In this document: in pieces, positions 35,913-44,355 of the stretch
Numbering within the stretch: the first letter of the stretch is position 1
Layout of the letters: every line of letters begins with the position of its first letter
Assembly (NCBI RefSeq): GCF_021390575.1
Contig: NZ_JAJEJQ010000002.1
Coordinates: forward strand, 1,054,001 to 1,118,000
DNA from: Paraburkholderia adhaesiva
Lineage (GTDB): Bacteria; Pseudomonadota; Gammaproteobacteria; Burkholderiales; Burkholderiaceae
Direction of reading: 5' to 3'
DNA: 64,000 bases
Program-made: the position numbers and the translations under genes
Notes under the pieces: generated by a model
Seen by the model: the letters and a program-made list of their open reading frames with translations, nothing else
Told to the model about the DNA's origin: nothing
The model's database searches: none

Positions 35913-36184
35913 CCTTCTGTCCCCCAATGTGCCTTGAGCGGGTGCTTGAACAGCACAAGCCCAGCAAACGCCAGACCGACGCCGCCTGTTACTGCGAATT
36001 CGCCGAGCCACACATTGGCATAGCCCAGCCAGATCAGTCCGGCTAGGTTGACCAGTACGCCGACCATCACGATGCCGAGCGTGATGCGCCATTCGCGCGC
36101 CTGCCCGGGGACAATGATCAGCCACCCAACGGCCGCGCCGAGCAAACAATTCAGTAATCCATAGAAAATAATTGCGGCGATCAT
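35909..36184 (-). CDS. Small membrane protein, putative holin/antiholin
   Basis: 91 residues, three hydrophobic segments (about 2-25, 33-55, 62-80) and a short charged tail, a class I holin-like topology. It is coupled by ATGA overlaps to the gene on each side, between another holin-like protein and Rz. Lysis role is inferred from topology and context; no sequence family is certain. Confidence 0.65.
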   Translation of the reverse strand: MIAAIIFYGLLNCLLGAAVGWLIIVPGQAREWRITLGIVMVGVLVNLAGLIWLGYANVWLGEFAVTGGVGLAFAGLVLFKHPLKAHWGTEG

Positions 36185-36537
36185 TGTTGATCCTCCGTGT
36201 CACGTTTTTGGTTTTCAGGGCGGCCGGTAACTCGGTCGACGAGCTGGTCGGCCACGCTGTCACCGCGCCGCTGCACGAGCCGGATAATGAGTTCCGCGAG
36301 ATTCGGGCCGACTGCGCCGGTCAGCACGGCAATCCCGGCCTGCACAAATACACTCTCCCCGCGAAACCAGTGCTCCACAATCGCGGGCGCGATAAACACC
36401 GCCATCAAAGATCCGCACAACAAGTGCGCGAGTTTGAGCATGCGCGTCGGCGGCGGTACGAACATTACCCGGACTAGTGCACCGACGGATCCAGCCGCGA
36501 ATACGATCAGCGAGTCGTAAACATCAACAGACGTCAA
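36181..36537 (-). CDS. Putative phage holin
   Basis: 118 residues with three hydrophobic segments (about 8-26, 36-55, 64-85) and a charged C-terminal tail (RPENQKRDTEDQQ). This fits a class I holin that releases the endolysin encoded just upstream (13 bases). It overlaps the next small membrane gene by ATGA. Two holin-like genes in a row suggest a holin/antiholin pair, but which is which cannot be told. Confidence 0.7.
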   Translation of the reverse strand: MTSVDVYDSLIVFAAGSVGALVRVMFVPPPTRMLKLAHLLCGSLMAVFIAPAIVEHWFRGESVFVQAGIAVLTGAVGPNLAELIIRLVQRRGDSVADQLVDRVTGRPENQKRDTEDQQ

Positions 36538-36549
36538 GATTCCTCCTCA

Positions 36550-37191
36550 TTACGCAAGTCCGAGTGCCTTTTTCGCGCAGTCCCAGCAGACGACGCGCGC
36601 CGCCTGCCCTTCCATTGCCGGACCGTTGATGATGCGTGTCGTGCCCGCGAAATCGCTGCGGTCTGCAGGTGCGTTGCATCCATTCGTCGACCAGAACCAC
36701 CCGGCCGATCGGGCCGCGAGCGAGTCATTGGTTGCGAGCAGATCAGGGTTCGCGACGAGATCGATACCGAGTGCCTTGCCCGCCGCCGCATAGTTGTCGC
36801 GAAAGGTCACTTGTTTGAGGCCGCGCCCGCGATATCGCCAGCCGTCGCCGCTTGCTGCATCTCCGTTTCCGTAGCGGCCGCCATATGCCAAGTTCGCGAT
36901 TTGCTGCTGTCGGGCAATCGGCACGACGGTCTCGCCCGTCTGCCGTCCGAGTTTCGCGCGCATGATTACCGGTACGCGCGAGAAAATTGCGAGCGCCTCT
37001 GGCCGGTAGTTAAAACTCTCGACGAGCTGCGTGAAACCGCCGCTCTCGTGCCGCATCTGTGCGATAAACGCGGCCTGTCGTGCTGGCGTGTTGATGCCGA
37101 ACTCCGACATCGCGGCAGACACCGGCGTGAACCAGCGGTTGGTGAGCGACGCGGAAAGGCTCGCGGCGCGCTGGAAGGTCAGTTGGTCCAT
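36550..37191 (-). CDS. Endolysin, glycoside hydrolase family 19
   Basis: 213 residues from the ATG at 37191 (GGAG eight bases upstream); earlier codons lack an RBS. The core has FGINTPARQAAFIAQMRHESGGF with catalytic Glu49, a second Glu at 58 (LVESFNY), YRGRGLKQVTFRDNY and a terminal Trp-containing helix. GH19 endolysins cleave the glycan strands of peptidoglycan. It has no signal peptide, so export needs the holin. It is the first gene of the lysis cassette endolysin-holin-holin-Rz/Rz1. Confidence 0.93.
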   Translation of the reverse strand: MDQLTFQRAASLSASLTNRWFTPVSAAMSEFGINTPARQAAFIAQMRHESGGFTQLVESFNYRPEALAIFSRVPVIMRAKLGRQTGETVVPIARQQQIANLAYGGRYGNGDAASGDGWRYRGRGLKQVTFRDNYAAAGKALGIDLVANPDLLATNDSLAARSAGWFWSTNGCNAPADRSDFAGTTRIINGPAMEGQAARVVCWDCAKKALGLA

Positions 37192-37280
37192 GGGATGGAC
37201 TCCATGTGGTGGACTGCCAACCCAGCCCGTGTATTGGCACACCGCGTCCCAACCGACGCGATGTGAATCCCGGCGTTCTC

Positions 37281-37592
37281 TCAGGAGACGGCCGCCGTTT
37301 CGCCAATTCCGGCGCCCGCCGGATCAATCGCAGCATCATCGACGTCTTCCGCACCAGAGAACTGCGGTAACGTGCGCAGGTATGCATAGGCCTGCGTGAA
37401 CGGGTTCTCACCTGATACCTCATAGCTCGCTTCAAAGCCTTCTTCGTCGAAAAAGGGAGCACCCACCTGAAGGCCGTATTTGCGCAGCGAGAACGTCATC
37501 CGCGACTGCGTGACGGTGACGCTCTCCACGCGACACCATGCCGGATCGAATACAGCTCCTGCCGACGTTGTGATTTTCAACTTCAAAGCCAT
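37281..37592 (-). CDS. Conserved phage protein of unknown function
   Basis: 103 residues (MALKLKITTSAGAVFDPAWCRVESV), predicted beta-rich. There is an acidic C-terminal part with no motif I recognise. It lies 9 bases after the tailspike gene in the same direction, and 89 bases before the endolysin. It may be a tailspike chaperone or decoration protein; this is a guess from position only. Confidence 0.6.
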   Translation of the reverse strand: MALKLKITTSAGAVFDPAWCRVESVTVTQSRMTFSLRKYGLQVGAPFFDEEGFEASYEVSGENPFTQAYAYLRTLPQFSGAEDVDDAAIDPAGAGIGETAAVS

Positions 37593-37601
37593 CTGCTTCT
37601 C

Positions 37602-39545
37602 CTATGTACCCGTCGGCACATTGTTTTGAACCCACGTGCCCGGTGTTCCGCTCGATACAAGGGTCCAGCCGAGATTAATGTACTGACTCCCCGACGCGCC
37701 TTGAACCGTGGGCGCATAGTTCATGAGTTGCTTGTTCTGTGACCACGTGCCGGCTGTCGGTTTGCCGTTCGCAACGTCAACGCCAGGCTTTGCCCCCCCG
37801 TACGCAGTTGCCTCTCGCATGCACGCAATGCCCGTCTCCCACACCTGTCCGCACGTATGCACAAGCGGCTGTGCTCCGTTGCGGATGCGCAGGCCTGGAT
37901 ACGACATGGGCGTTACACCGTCCTGCTGGTAGAGATAGACGCGCACGTCCTGGAACGTGCTGTCACGCAGCAGGGTTGTCGAGAGCGGCAATTGCCACTG
38001 GAAGTAATTACCCGCGTCTGTCGGGTTCGCGCCTGTCACGTCGACGATCTTCGTGTTCCAGTTGCGCAGCGTGAATTCCTGCGCACCCGAAAAGTCTGCA
38101 CAGGCGAGGATGTTCGTCATGACCGACGGGTCATACTCGACGGTCAAATCAACGTTCTCGATCGTGACTTTCTCGACGTTGCCGTGATAGCCGAGCGAGA
38201 CGATCGATGTCGGCCGGATCGTCCCCTGCACTGCGCCGATACGCACCGGCCCGCTCAGCTCATTGCCGGAGCGCACGACGAGCAGCGTGCCCGGCCCCAC
38301 AGTGGGCTGCGAGGCATCGCGTTCGGCCTGGATCACGCCGATATCCGTATAACCCGCGTTCTGGAGTGCAATAGTTGCGCCGCCGTTCGGAGCCACCGCT
38401 GCGCCAGTCGGCGGCTTATCGCCAGTGTGACCAATGCGTCCGCCGCGAAGGTTTGCTTCGTTCACGACCGCTTGATATTGACCCGCATATTCAATGTCGC
38501 CAAACGTAGTCGTACCGTTCAGGTTGTAGAGCGCCTCAAGTCCGCCTTGCGTGAGTTTCACGCGCTTCAAATGGCAGCTAGTAGAAGCGGTCACAACACC
38601 AATCCAGCAGTTGTTGCCGTCCGCTTCTCCGACCACGCGATCCGCGTAGCCCTGCACGGTGGCGAGACGCGCTGGCGATCCCGTTTGTCCGGGCAGATTG
38701 TTCACGAAGTCCTGCCCGCGGATGTAGAAATCGTGACCCGTACCACCGTTGATCTCGATGCCAGAAGGGTGCGTGCCAGACCATGTCTCGCCAGTCACGT
38801 TGCGTACGTCGAACAGCCGTGCGATAGAGAAATCCGCCGTCGCACCACCCTGTGTGCCAAGTGAAACTGCACTGCGCCCTGCGCCGTTACCGTCGATCGT
38901 GCCGTACGCTGTGATGTGCGAATGCGGGCAGTTCAACGTGATGCCGACAGCAGCCGTTTGCGTATTCAGGAGCACGATCTTTGCTGTAGCTGCAACCTCG
39001 ATATCGCACGGCGTAAGTGCGCTAAGGTCTGCGATGCCGATCGCAAAGTTGCCATTTGAAATCACTACTTTCCAGCCAGTGGCCGCAGCAGTAGCCAGTG
39101 CTGCCGCGTCATCGGTGACCCCATCGCCCACGGGGCCGGCTTGCCAGAAATCAAGCGCACCAGGCTGCTCAAGATACCAGCGGCAACCATCCGATCCGAC
39201 GATGATCGTTACGCCATTATCGGGGCTCGCGGTATCTGCCCAGTTCCGCCAGAAATATCCGCCGCCACGGGCTTTGCCCGCGTAGTAACTCGCAACACGC
39301 ACACGCCCGAACGTACTGTCGATCTGCCGCAGTTCGGCGATACTGCCCGATACGTAGTCGACGCGGCCCGCGAGCAGGTCCCCGACAGTCGAGTCCGCGA
39401 GGCCGATCTGGTAAGCACCAGTGGACGCAGCGAGGTCGTTCTCAGGCAGCTTTACCGAACGTCCACGCTGGACTGCAGCGGTCACTTCCAGGCCATCGCG
39501 ATCGCCAGCGAGTGGCAGATCCGAGATCTTCACGAATCCAGGCAT
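37602..39545 (-). CDS. Tailspike with beta-helix (pectate-lyase-like) domain
   Basis: 647 residues. The N-terminal about 130 residues should be the particle-binding part (ISDLPLAGDRDGLEV). The signature GPVGDGVTDDAAAL, near residue 140, is the usual entry to a right-handed parallel beta-helix. It is followed by CDIEVAATAKIVLL, HITAYGTIDGNGAG and many short strand repeats. Such spikes bind and often depolymerise surface polysaccharide. The C-terminal about 40 residues resemble a WxQNKQL...WT trimerisation-type end. No catalytic residues can be assigned. It may recognise the capsule or EPS of its host. Confidence 0.85.
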   Translation of the reverse strand: MPGFVKISDLPLAGDRDGLEVTAAVQRGRSVKLPENDLAASTGAYQIGLADSTVGDLLAGRVDYVSGSIAELRQIDSTFGRVRVASYYAGKARGGGYFWRNWADTASPDNGVTIIVGSDGCRWYLEQPGALDFWQAGPVGDGVTDDAAALATAAATGWKVVISNGNFAIGIADLSALTPCDIEVAATAKIVLLNTQTAAVGITLNCPHSHITAYGTIDGNGAGRSAVSLGTQGGATADFSIARLFDVRNVTGETWSGTHPSGIEINGGTGHDFYIRGQDFVNNLPGQTGSPARLATVQGYADRVVGEADGNNCWIGVVTASTSCHLKRVKLTQGGLEALYNLNGTTTFGDIEYAGQYQAVVNEANLRGGRIGHTGDKPPTGAAVAPNGGATIALQNAGYTDIGVIQAERDASQPTVGPGTLLVVRSGNELSGPVRIGAVQGTIRPTSIVSLGYHGNVEKVTIENVDLTVEYDPSVMTNILACADFSGAQEFTLRNWNTKIVDVTGANPTDAGNYFQWQLPLSTTLLRDSTFQDVRVYLYQQDGVTPMSYPGLRIRNGAQPLVHTCGQVWETGIACMREATAYGGAKPGVDVANGKPTAGTWSQNKQLMNYAPTVQGASGSQYINLGWTLVSSGTPGTWVQNNVPTGT

Positions 39546-39616
39546 GTCAGCCTCTCTACCTCTTGTGCATTAGTTCGCCCGCATATTCGTAACATCGCGG
39601 CAGTTGGGAATGGGCA

Positions 39617-40492
39617 TCACTCAACCCTCACTACAAGGGAAAAATTGTCGCTGCCGCTTGAAAAGTGGCCGCACCCCATCCATGTTCCGCCCAGGGTCGG
39701 ACCGCCCCGCACCGTCGCGCCGGAGATGGTGGTGCCTGCCGGTACGTTGCCGTCAACGATGATCGTGTTGCCAATGCCTCCCAGAGACATCGGCTGAAAC
39801 CAGCTCTGGCAATAGACCGGCCCCTCATCCTGTCCGTCAACAAGCAGGTGAGGAATCGGGTCGGCCCACGAAAGCGCGTAGGTGTGCCCGTCTGCGCCCT
39901 GTACGTAGTTACCCGTGGGCTGTTTCCCATCGATCTCCTCCTGCAGGCTGTTTTCGGTCTGCGCGAGGCTCTGCTGCATCGCCGTGACGGCTGCATCGAG
40001 GGCTTGCTGGAGAGCCGTGATCTGCTGGGTCAGATTCTTGACGTTCGTCTGCAGTTCGGCTTCGAAAACGATGGTGCCGAGGTCAGTCTTGTCCACGGTG
40101 GCGGCAAGGCCACTACCATCCGGGCGCCAGCCGATGTAGATCTTGTTTGTGCCTTGCTGGACGCCGCCGCCCTGCTCAACAGCGTTGGTGATCCCGTAAC
40201 CCTCAAGCGTGTCGGGGGTGTCGACGATCACTTCCCATGGGATGCGGTCGGCGGCAGCGAACAACTTCTTTAACGCCTGAAGCAACTGCGTGTTGTCACT
40301 CGCGCTGAGAACCAGCGTGGCCGCTTCAATGACGGCCGCGACCTCTTCCTGTATGCCGTTCATCCAGGTTGCCGGCACGTAGGTACCGTCGAGGCCGAGT
40401 TCCTCATCGCCGTCCGAAAAATAACCGGTTACCCCCTCCTGTGAGGGGGCCGGCATGACTGCTACGGCGTTTCGGGCTGTAACTCGCTGCAT
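39617..40492 (-). CDS. Tail fibre protein
   Basis: 291 residues. The N-terminal part has GYFSDGDEELGLDGTYVPATWMNGIQEEV, the DG..GT.V....WLN.iQeE pattern of Mu-like fibre baseplate-proximal domains. A long coiled coil follows (LTQQITALQQALDAAVTAMQQSLAQTENSLQEEIDGK, about 150-195). The C-terminal domain is beta-rich with Gly-rich loops (TTISGATVRGGPTLGGTW). It lies 1 base from the preceding YmfQ-like gene and probably attaches the spike or fibre to the baseplate. Confidence 0.8.
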   Translation of the reverse strand: MQRVTARNAVAVMPAPSQEGVTGYFSDGDEELGLDGTYVPATWMNGIQEEVAAVIEAATLVLSASDNTQLLQALKKLFAAADRIPWEVIVDTPDTLEGYGITNAVEQGGGVQQGTNKIYIGWRPDGSGLAATVDKTDLGTIVFEAELQTNVKNLTQQITALQQALDAAVTAMQQSLAQTENSLQEEIDGKQPTGNYVQGADGHTYALSWADPIPHLLVDGQDEGPVYCQSWFQPMSLGGIGNTIIVDGNVPAGTTISGATVRGGPTLGGTWMGCGHFSSGSDNFSLVVRVE

Positions 40493-40493
40493 G

Positions 40494-41165
40494 TCAATGC
40501 GTCCATAGTCCGTCGGCGACGAATGGCGTGCCGTCCTCGGCAGTAATGAATGCCGTTTCGTCTTCGGTGATCAGGTAGTCGATGAAATAAAACACGACGT
40601 CGGTATGCGCCGGCTTGTAGCGGCGAAAAATGCACACGAGCGCTGCCCGTGCACAGGCAATGGCTTCTGCCGCCTGTTCACTGAGGTCAGTCGGCAGTGT
40701 CGAGTCCGTTTCGCGTACGACCCACATGAAGCTCATCTCGCGCGAATTGAGCGGGTCGCCACACCGGCTGATGCCCGCCCGGAAGGGCCGGAACTCGTTG
40801 ATGGTGATCTGGAATCCGAGCATCGCCGCGAGCTGAATGAAGTACGGCTTGCTCTGGCCACCCTCGTTCGTTAGTCGCAGGATGACAGCCTGTCGTCGTT
40901 CGTCGAGGTCGTCTGAGACGGTTGGTGTACAGCAGCAATCGTCGGGAAGGCCCGCGAGCTTCTCCCAGTCGGTGATCGCTTCAACGGTCTTGGTCGGGTC
41001 CGTCTCGCGCGCGAGGTCACCGAGGCGATTGTCTACGCGGAGCAGCGTGCGCGCAAAGCCTGTGAGCAGCCCTGTGAGGCGCGTCCCGAGCGCGCGTACC
41101 CAAACCAGTCCGCGTGGGAGCAGTTGCTGCAGGGCGCTGCGGTAGCCCTCTTTCGTCATGCCCAT
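40494..41165 (-). CDS. Mu gp48-like / YmfQ (DUF2313) tail protein
   Basis: 223 residues. YSALQQLLPRG-like start (YRSALQQLLPRGLVW), then RTLLRVDNRLGDLARETDP and WEKLAGLPDDCC, followed by DDLDERRQAVILRLTNEGGQS and YFIQLAAMLGF. These are the conserved blocks of the YmfQ/DUF2313 family that follows gpJ in Mu-like phages. The function is baseplate-wedge completion or fibre attachment. The 5' end overlaps the baseplate-J gene by 10 bases; an alternative Met at 41159 is also possible. Confidence 0.88.
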   Translation of the reverse strand: MGMTKEGYRSALQQLLPRGLVWVRALGTRLTGLLTGFARTLLRVDNRLGDLARETDPTKTVEAITDWEKLAGLPDDCCCTPTVSDDLDERRQAVILRLTNEGGQSKPYFIQLAAMLGFQITINEFRPFRAGISRCGDPLNSREMSFMWVVRETDSTLPTDLSEQAAEAIACARAALVCIFRRYKPAHTDVVFYFIDYLITEDETAFITAEDGTPFVADGLWTH

Positions 41166-42208
41166 GTGACCTTCCCTCGCATCGGGATCTCGTACTGCGC
41201 TACCACGACGTTTCCGTCCGGTGTCGTGAGCGTGTAGTCGTTGAGGCCTGCCGCGTTCGAGATTGCTGCGCGAATGTGCGAGATGAGCAGTTCGGCACCA
41301 GGCTCGGCGTCTCGATGGTGCAGATCGTCAAGCTCGTCGATTACAGCCGTCCGAATCTCCGGTGTATCGGGCGTAATGCTCATCGCGTAGTCGACGTCGC
41401 GCGGTCTGGGGGCGACGACCCACAGCTCGGCTGTGACGGGCCGTACGCTCTCGATGTATGCATAAACAGCCGCTACGGCGGCGGCGTTCGGTATCGGGTC
41501 GGGGTCGTCGTCACGCATGAAATAGACAACGACCGTGCCCATACCGTTGCCCACAGGCACGCACCATGCGCGCGTCACACCAGCCACCTCGAGCGCCCAG
41601 TCAACATAGTCGTCAGCATCGCCGCCCTGCGGGCGTTTCTGCACGCGGCGCATGAGGCGTGCGCGCAGATCGTCGTCCGTCTCCGTGTCAGAGCCGTTCG
41701 CGATGCCGTCCGCATCGACGGTCGCCTGCGAGTCGACGCCGGTAACCGGCGTCGTGAGCGTGAGCTGGGCACCGGCCGCGACGATGCCGGTTGTGCCGGT
41801 CACACCGGCGACGACGGGCACGGCGATCTGCCCCGTAGCCGGAATGCTGGCCGACGCGGTTGTCGTGTACTCCACGCCGCTGTACTGCAGGACGGTGCCG
41901 AGCGCAATCGCCGAGTCCGCCTGACCGGTAAAGACGACATAGCCGGTCGCTGCGACCGCGGCCTTGCGCGTAACCCCCCACCATGCGGCCCAGCGCTGGA
42001 GCCACCAGCCGGTCGCAGACCACGGGAAAAACTGCTTGAAAATGAACTCGAAATAGCCATACAGGCCATTCACGGCACCGGCAAGCACCATTGCCAGGAC
42101 GTTGAGGTTTGAGCGGCGCACGCGGGCCGTCGTGCCCGGCAGCTCGGCCTCGATGTCCGATTCGGCCTGGCCGATCAACGTCTTCAGGTTGGGACGGTTG
42201 AACGGCAT
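41156..42208 (-). CDS. Baseplate J-like protein (Mu gp47-like)
   Basis: 350 residues. MPFNRPNLKTLIGQAESDIEAEL is the canonical gpJ N-terminus. AVNGLYGYFEFIFKQFFP and WLQRWAAWWGVTRKAA are family hallmarks, and a Gly/Thr-rich strand region follows. It forms part of the baseplate wedge. The first base of its start codon is the last base of the gp46-like stop region (42208), so the genes are contiguous. Confidence 0.93.
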   Translation of the reverse strand: MPFNRPNLKTLIGQAESDIEAELPGTTARVRRSNLNVLAMVLAGAVNGLYGYFEFIFKQFFPWSATGWWLQRWAAWWGVTRKAAVAATGYVVFTGQADSAIALGTVLQYSGVEYTTTASASIPATGQIAVPVVAGVTGTTGIVAAGAQLTLTTPVTGVDSQATVDADGIANGSDTETDDDLRARLMRRVQKRPQGGDADDYVDWALEVAGVTRAWCVPVGNGMGTVVVYFMRDDDPDPIPNAAAVAAVYAYIESVRPVTAELWVVAPRPRDVDYAMSITPDTPEIRTAVIDELDDLHHRDAEPGAELLISHIRAAISNAAGLNDYTLTTPDGNVVVAQYEIPMRGKVTWA

Positions 42209-42672
42209 CAGTGACGCTCCCAGAAATCCTGGAACTGCAGCCGCGTCACCGCATCGTCCGGGCCGTACAGCGTGACACGCAGCACGCGCACGCCGTCGCG
42301 CGGATTGGTTGCCGTGACGTCGATCTGTGAGACCAGCCCGTCATCGAGCATCCACTGCAGCGCCTCGCGCGCGCGCTCCTGATCCTGCGTGAGCACAATG
42401 GGCAGTTGCTTCGCGCTTTCGTTGAGCCACAGCCGGCTGCCGATGGCGTCGTTCGCAGTCGAGGAGTACTCATCCGCCCACCACCCGCGTGGATCGCCCG
42501 TCTGCCCGGCGGGCGCATCCGGGATGACGTCGTCATCAAGCGCGCGGCCGTCCGTGAACAGCGAGATGAGCGCAGCGCTCACAAGCCCGTCATCGTTACC
42601 GAGCAGCCCGTTCTCGACCACGTAGTCGGCAACCTGCTGCGGGTTGTACCAGACCGTACGGACATCACCCAT
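42208..42672 (-). CDS. Mu gp46-like (GP46 family) baseplate protein
   Basis: 154 residues from the ATG at 42672 (MGDVRTVWYNPQQVADYVV). DDGLVSAALISLFTDGRA, DPRGWWADE and LNESAKQLPIVLTQDQERAREALQWMLDDG are the conserved blocks of GP46. It belongs to the baseplate wedge like gp25/W of other phages. It overlaps the gp45-like gene by eight bases. Confidence 0.9.
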   Translation of the reverse strand: MGDVRTVWYNPQQVADYVVENGLLGNDDGLVSAALISLFTDGRALDDDVIPDAPAGQTGDPRGWWADEYSSTANDAIGSRLWLNESAKQLPIVLTQDQERAREALQWMLDDGLVSQIDVTATNPRDGVRVLRVTLYGPDDAVTRLQFQDFWERH

Positions 42673-43234
42673 TCGACGCCTCCACGGGGCCGTTCGATGT
42701 CCCAAGTCCGCGCTCGATGCCGTCGTGTCCATGGCCGTAAAAACTCAGACCACGGATGCTGACGTCGTCGGCGAAGTCGCTTTCGCCCTTCACCGACATC
42801 CCCTCGTCGACGGTGAGGTTCTTGCCGATCGCGACGCCTCCGCCAAAGCTCGTGCCGTCGTCGGCTGTGATTTCGATCTTGCGTACGTTGATACGCAGGG
42901 TGCCGTTGGTTTTCAGGTGCATGTACCAGCCCCCTGCTGCCCACAGCGCAGTCTCGCCGGCGCGCATGGCATTGAGCAGATCGGCCGGGATCAGGTCGCG
43001 GTTCGTCATGGCCACGACGACGCCGTGATCACGGTCGCCGCCGACGGCCAGATGCAGACCTTCTGCGCCCGATACTGGCATCGCGTGCAGACCGAACGGC
43101 TGGAAATGCTCGACGGCGTCGCGCGTTTCCGTGTCCGACATGCTGACCTGCATGAGCACGGGATCGGACTGCTGCTCGAGCACGCCGCGCGCGATCGAGC
43201 GCCGGACCTGATCTGCGAGATGACGATCATTCAT
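42665..43234 (-). CDS. Baseplate assembly protein V / Mu gp45-like spike
   Basis: 189 residues. MNDRHLADQVRRSIARGVL, HFQPFGLHAMPVSGAEGLHLAVGGDRDHGVVVA and a repetitive C-terminal beta segment (ITADDGTSFGGGVAIGKNLTVDEG) match the gp45/gpV OB-fold plus beta-helix spike. The end GLSFYGHGHDGIERGLG contains the HxH-like tip that commonly binds Fe in spike tips. It overlaps the tail protein P-like start by ATGA. Confidence 0.9.
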   Translation of the reverse strand: MNDRHLADQVRRSIARGVLEQQSDPVLMQVSMSDTETRDAVEHFQPFGLHAMPVSGAEGLHLAVGGDRDHGVVVAMTNRDLIPADLLNAMRAGETALWAAGGWYMHLKTNGTLRINVRKIEITADDGTSFGGGVAIGKNLTVDEGMSVKGESDFADDVSIRGLSFYGHGHDGIERGLGTSNGPVEASNG

Positions 43235-44355
43235 TGGCTACTCCGTTTGTGGCGCCCGATATTCGCGACATTGCGACGGCGTACCTCCACGCCATCAGCG
43301 CCGCGGATCGCCCGGTTCAGTGACGTGCCGGACACGCCGGACAGGAGCGCAAATGCCCGCGGATCGGCGAGTTCGAGCTCAGAGGTCGTGCCCGTCCGCT
43401 CATTGAGCAGGTACCGGATCTTTGCGATCAGCAACTGGTCGCTGATATCAAATTCCGGTGCCTGCACCGACACGAGGGTGTTCGGGCGCCAGAGACCGTC
43501 TGCATGACTCCAGCCCTGGACCGTGATCGTCACGCGCGTACCGCGGCCAATACGTACATCGCGTTCCCAGTCGATGCGTTGCTGCAGCGAGAAGTCCTGC
43601 CCTGCCTGTTTCTCGGACAGGATGATGAGCGGCCGGTAGCGTGTGAGGGCCGAATCGGTCGCGCTCGCATAGCCGCGCACGGCCTTGCCGTACACGTTCA
43701 TGTTGCCTTTGCCCTGCCCCTTCACGCGGTACTCGCTGAAGCGCTCCTTCAGGCTCTCCCTGTAAGCGATCTTCTTGATGTTCTCGCCGAACACCAGGCG
43801 CGTCGCGATCGGCGCGTTGGCTGCACGGGTGAGCAGCAGCCCGCCGTTGCTGTCGCTGGTGAGCAGCACGGCACGCATGCGCGCCGCGCGGTCCATCGCC
43901 TGGAAAACCGTCTCTCCTTCCTGAAGATTGAACGAGGGAAAGGTGGCGCCCACGTCGGCGTTCACGGTGACCGTGATGTCATACGGCGCGACGAGGTCAC
44001 GCACGATGCGCTCGAGCGTGACGCCGCGCCACTGGCCAGTCTTGTAGATCGCCGAGCAGTCGACGAGATCGCAGGTCCTGTCGCGCCCATCGATCTGCAT
44101 CGAGTGCGAACGATCGTCGGCGTCGGTGTTGACCTCGTCGACCCAGCCCGTGACAACCGGATCACCGTCGAGCAGCAGTTGCACCGCCGAGTCCGGCCGG
44201 ATCGGCCGTGCAACCGGCTGATCGGCCCACCGGTCCGTCACGCCGACCTTGAACGCACCGGAGATCTGCTCGATGCCGGCCTCTACCGTCACGTCGGTCC
44301 ATCCGCCGTAGGACGTGCCGCCGATTTTCAGCTCGGCGATGCCTGTATCAGCCAT
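43231..44355 (-). CDS. Baseplate hub protein (Mu gp44-like, tail protein P / gpD superfamily)
   Basis: 374 residues from the ATG at 44355, with GGAGGTG eight bases upstream. ELKIGGTSYGGWTDVTVEAGIEQISGAFKVGVTDRW is the typical N-terminus. IQIDGRDRTCDLVD-like sequence (MQIDGRDRTCDLVDCS), then GETVFQAMDRAARMRAVLL, and a C-terminal region with TVQGWSHADGLWRPNT support the hub/gpD fold. It should form the trimeric hub beneath the tail tube. Confidence 0.9.
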   Translation of the reverse strand: MADTGIAELKIGGTSYGGWTDVTVEAGIEQISGAFKVGVTDRWADQPVARPIRPDSAVQLLLDGDPVVTGWVDEVNTDADDRSHSMQIDGRDRTCDLVDCSAIYKTGQWRGVTLERIVRDLVAPYDITVTVNADVGATFPSFNLQEGETVFQAMDRAARMRAVLLTSDSNGGLLLTRAANAPIATRLVFGENIKKIAYRESLKERFSEYRVKGQGKGNMNVYGKAVRGYASATDSALTRYRPLIILSEKQAGQDFSLQQRIDWERDVRIGRGTRVTITVQGWSHADGLWRPNTLVSVQAPEFDISDQLLIAKIRYLLNERTGTTSELELADPRAFALLSGVSGTSLNRAIRGADGVEVRRRNVANIGRHKRSSQ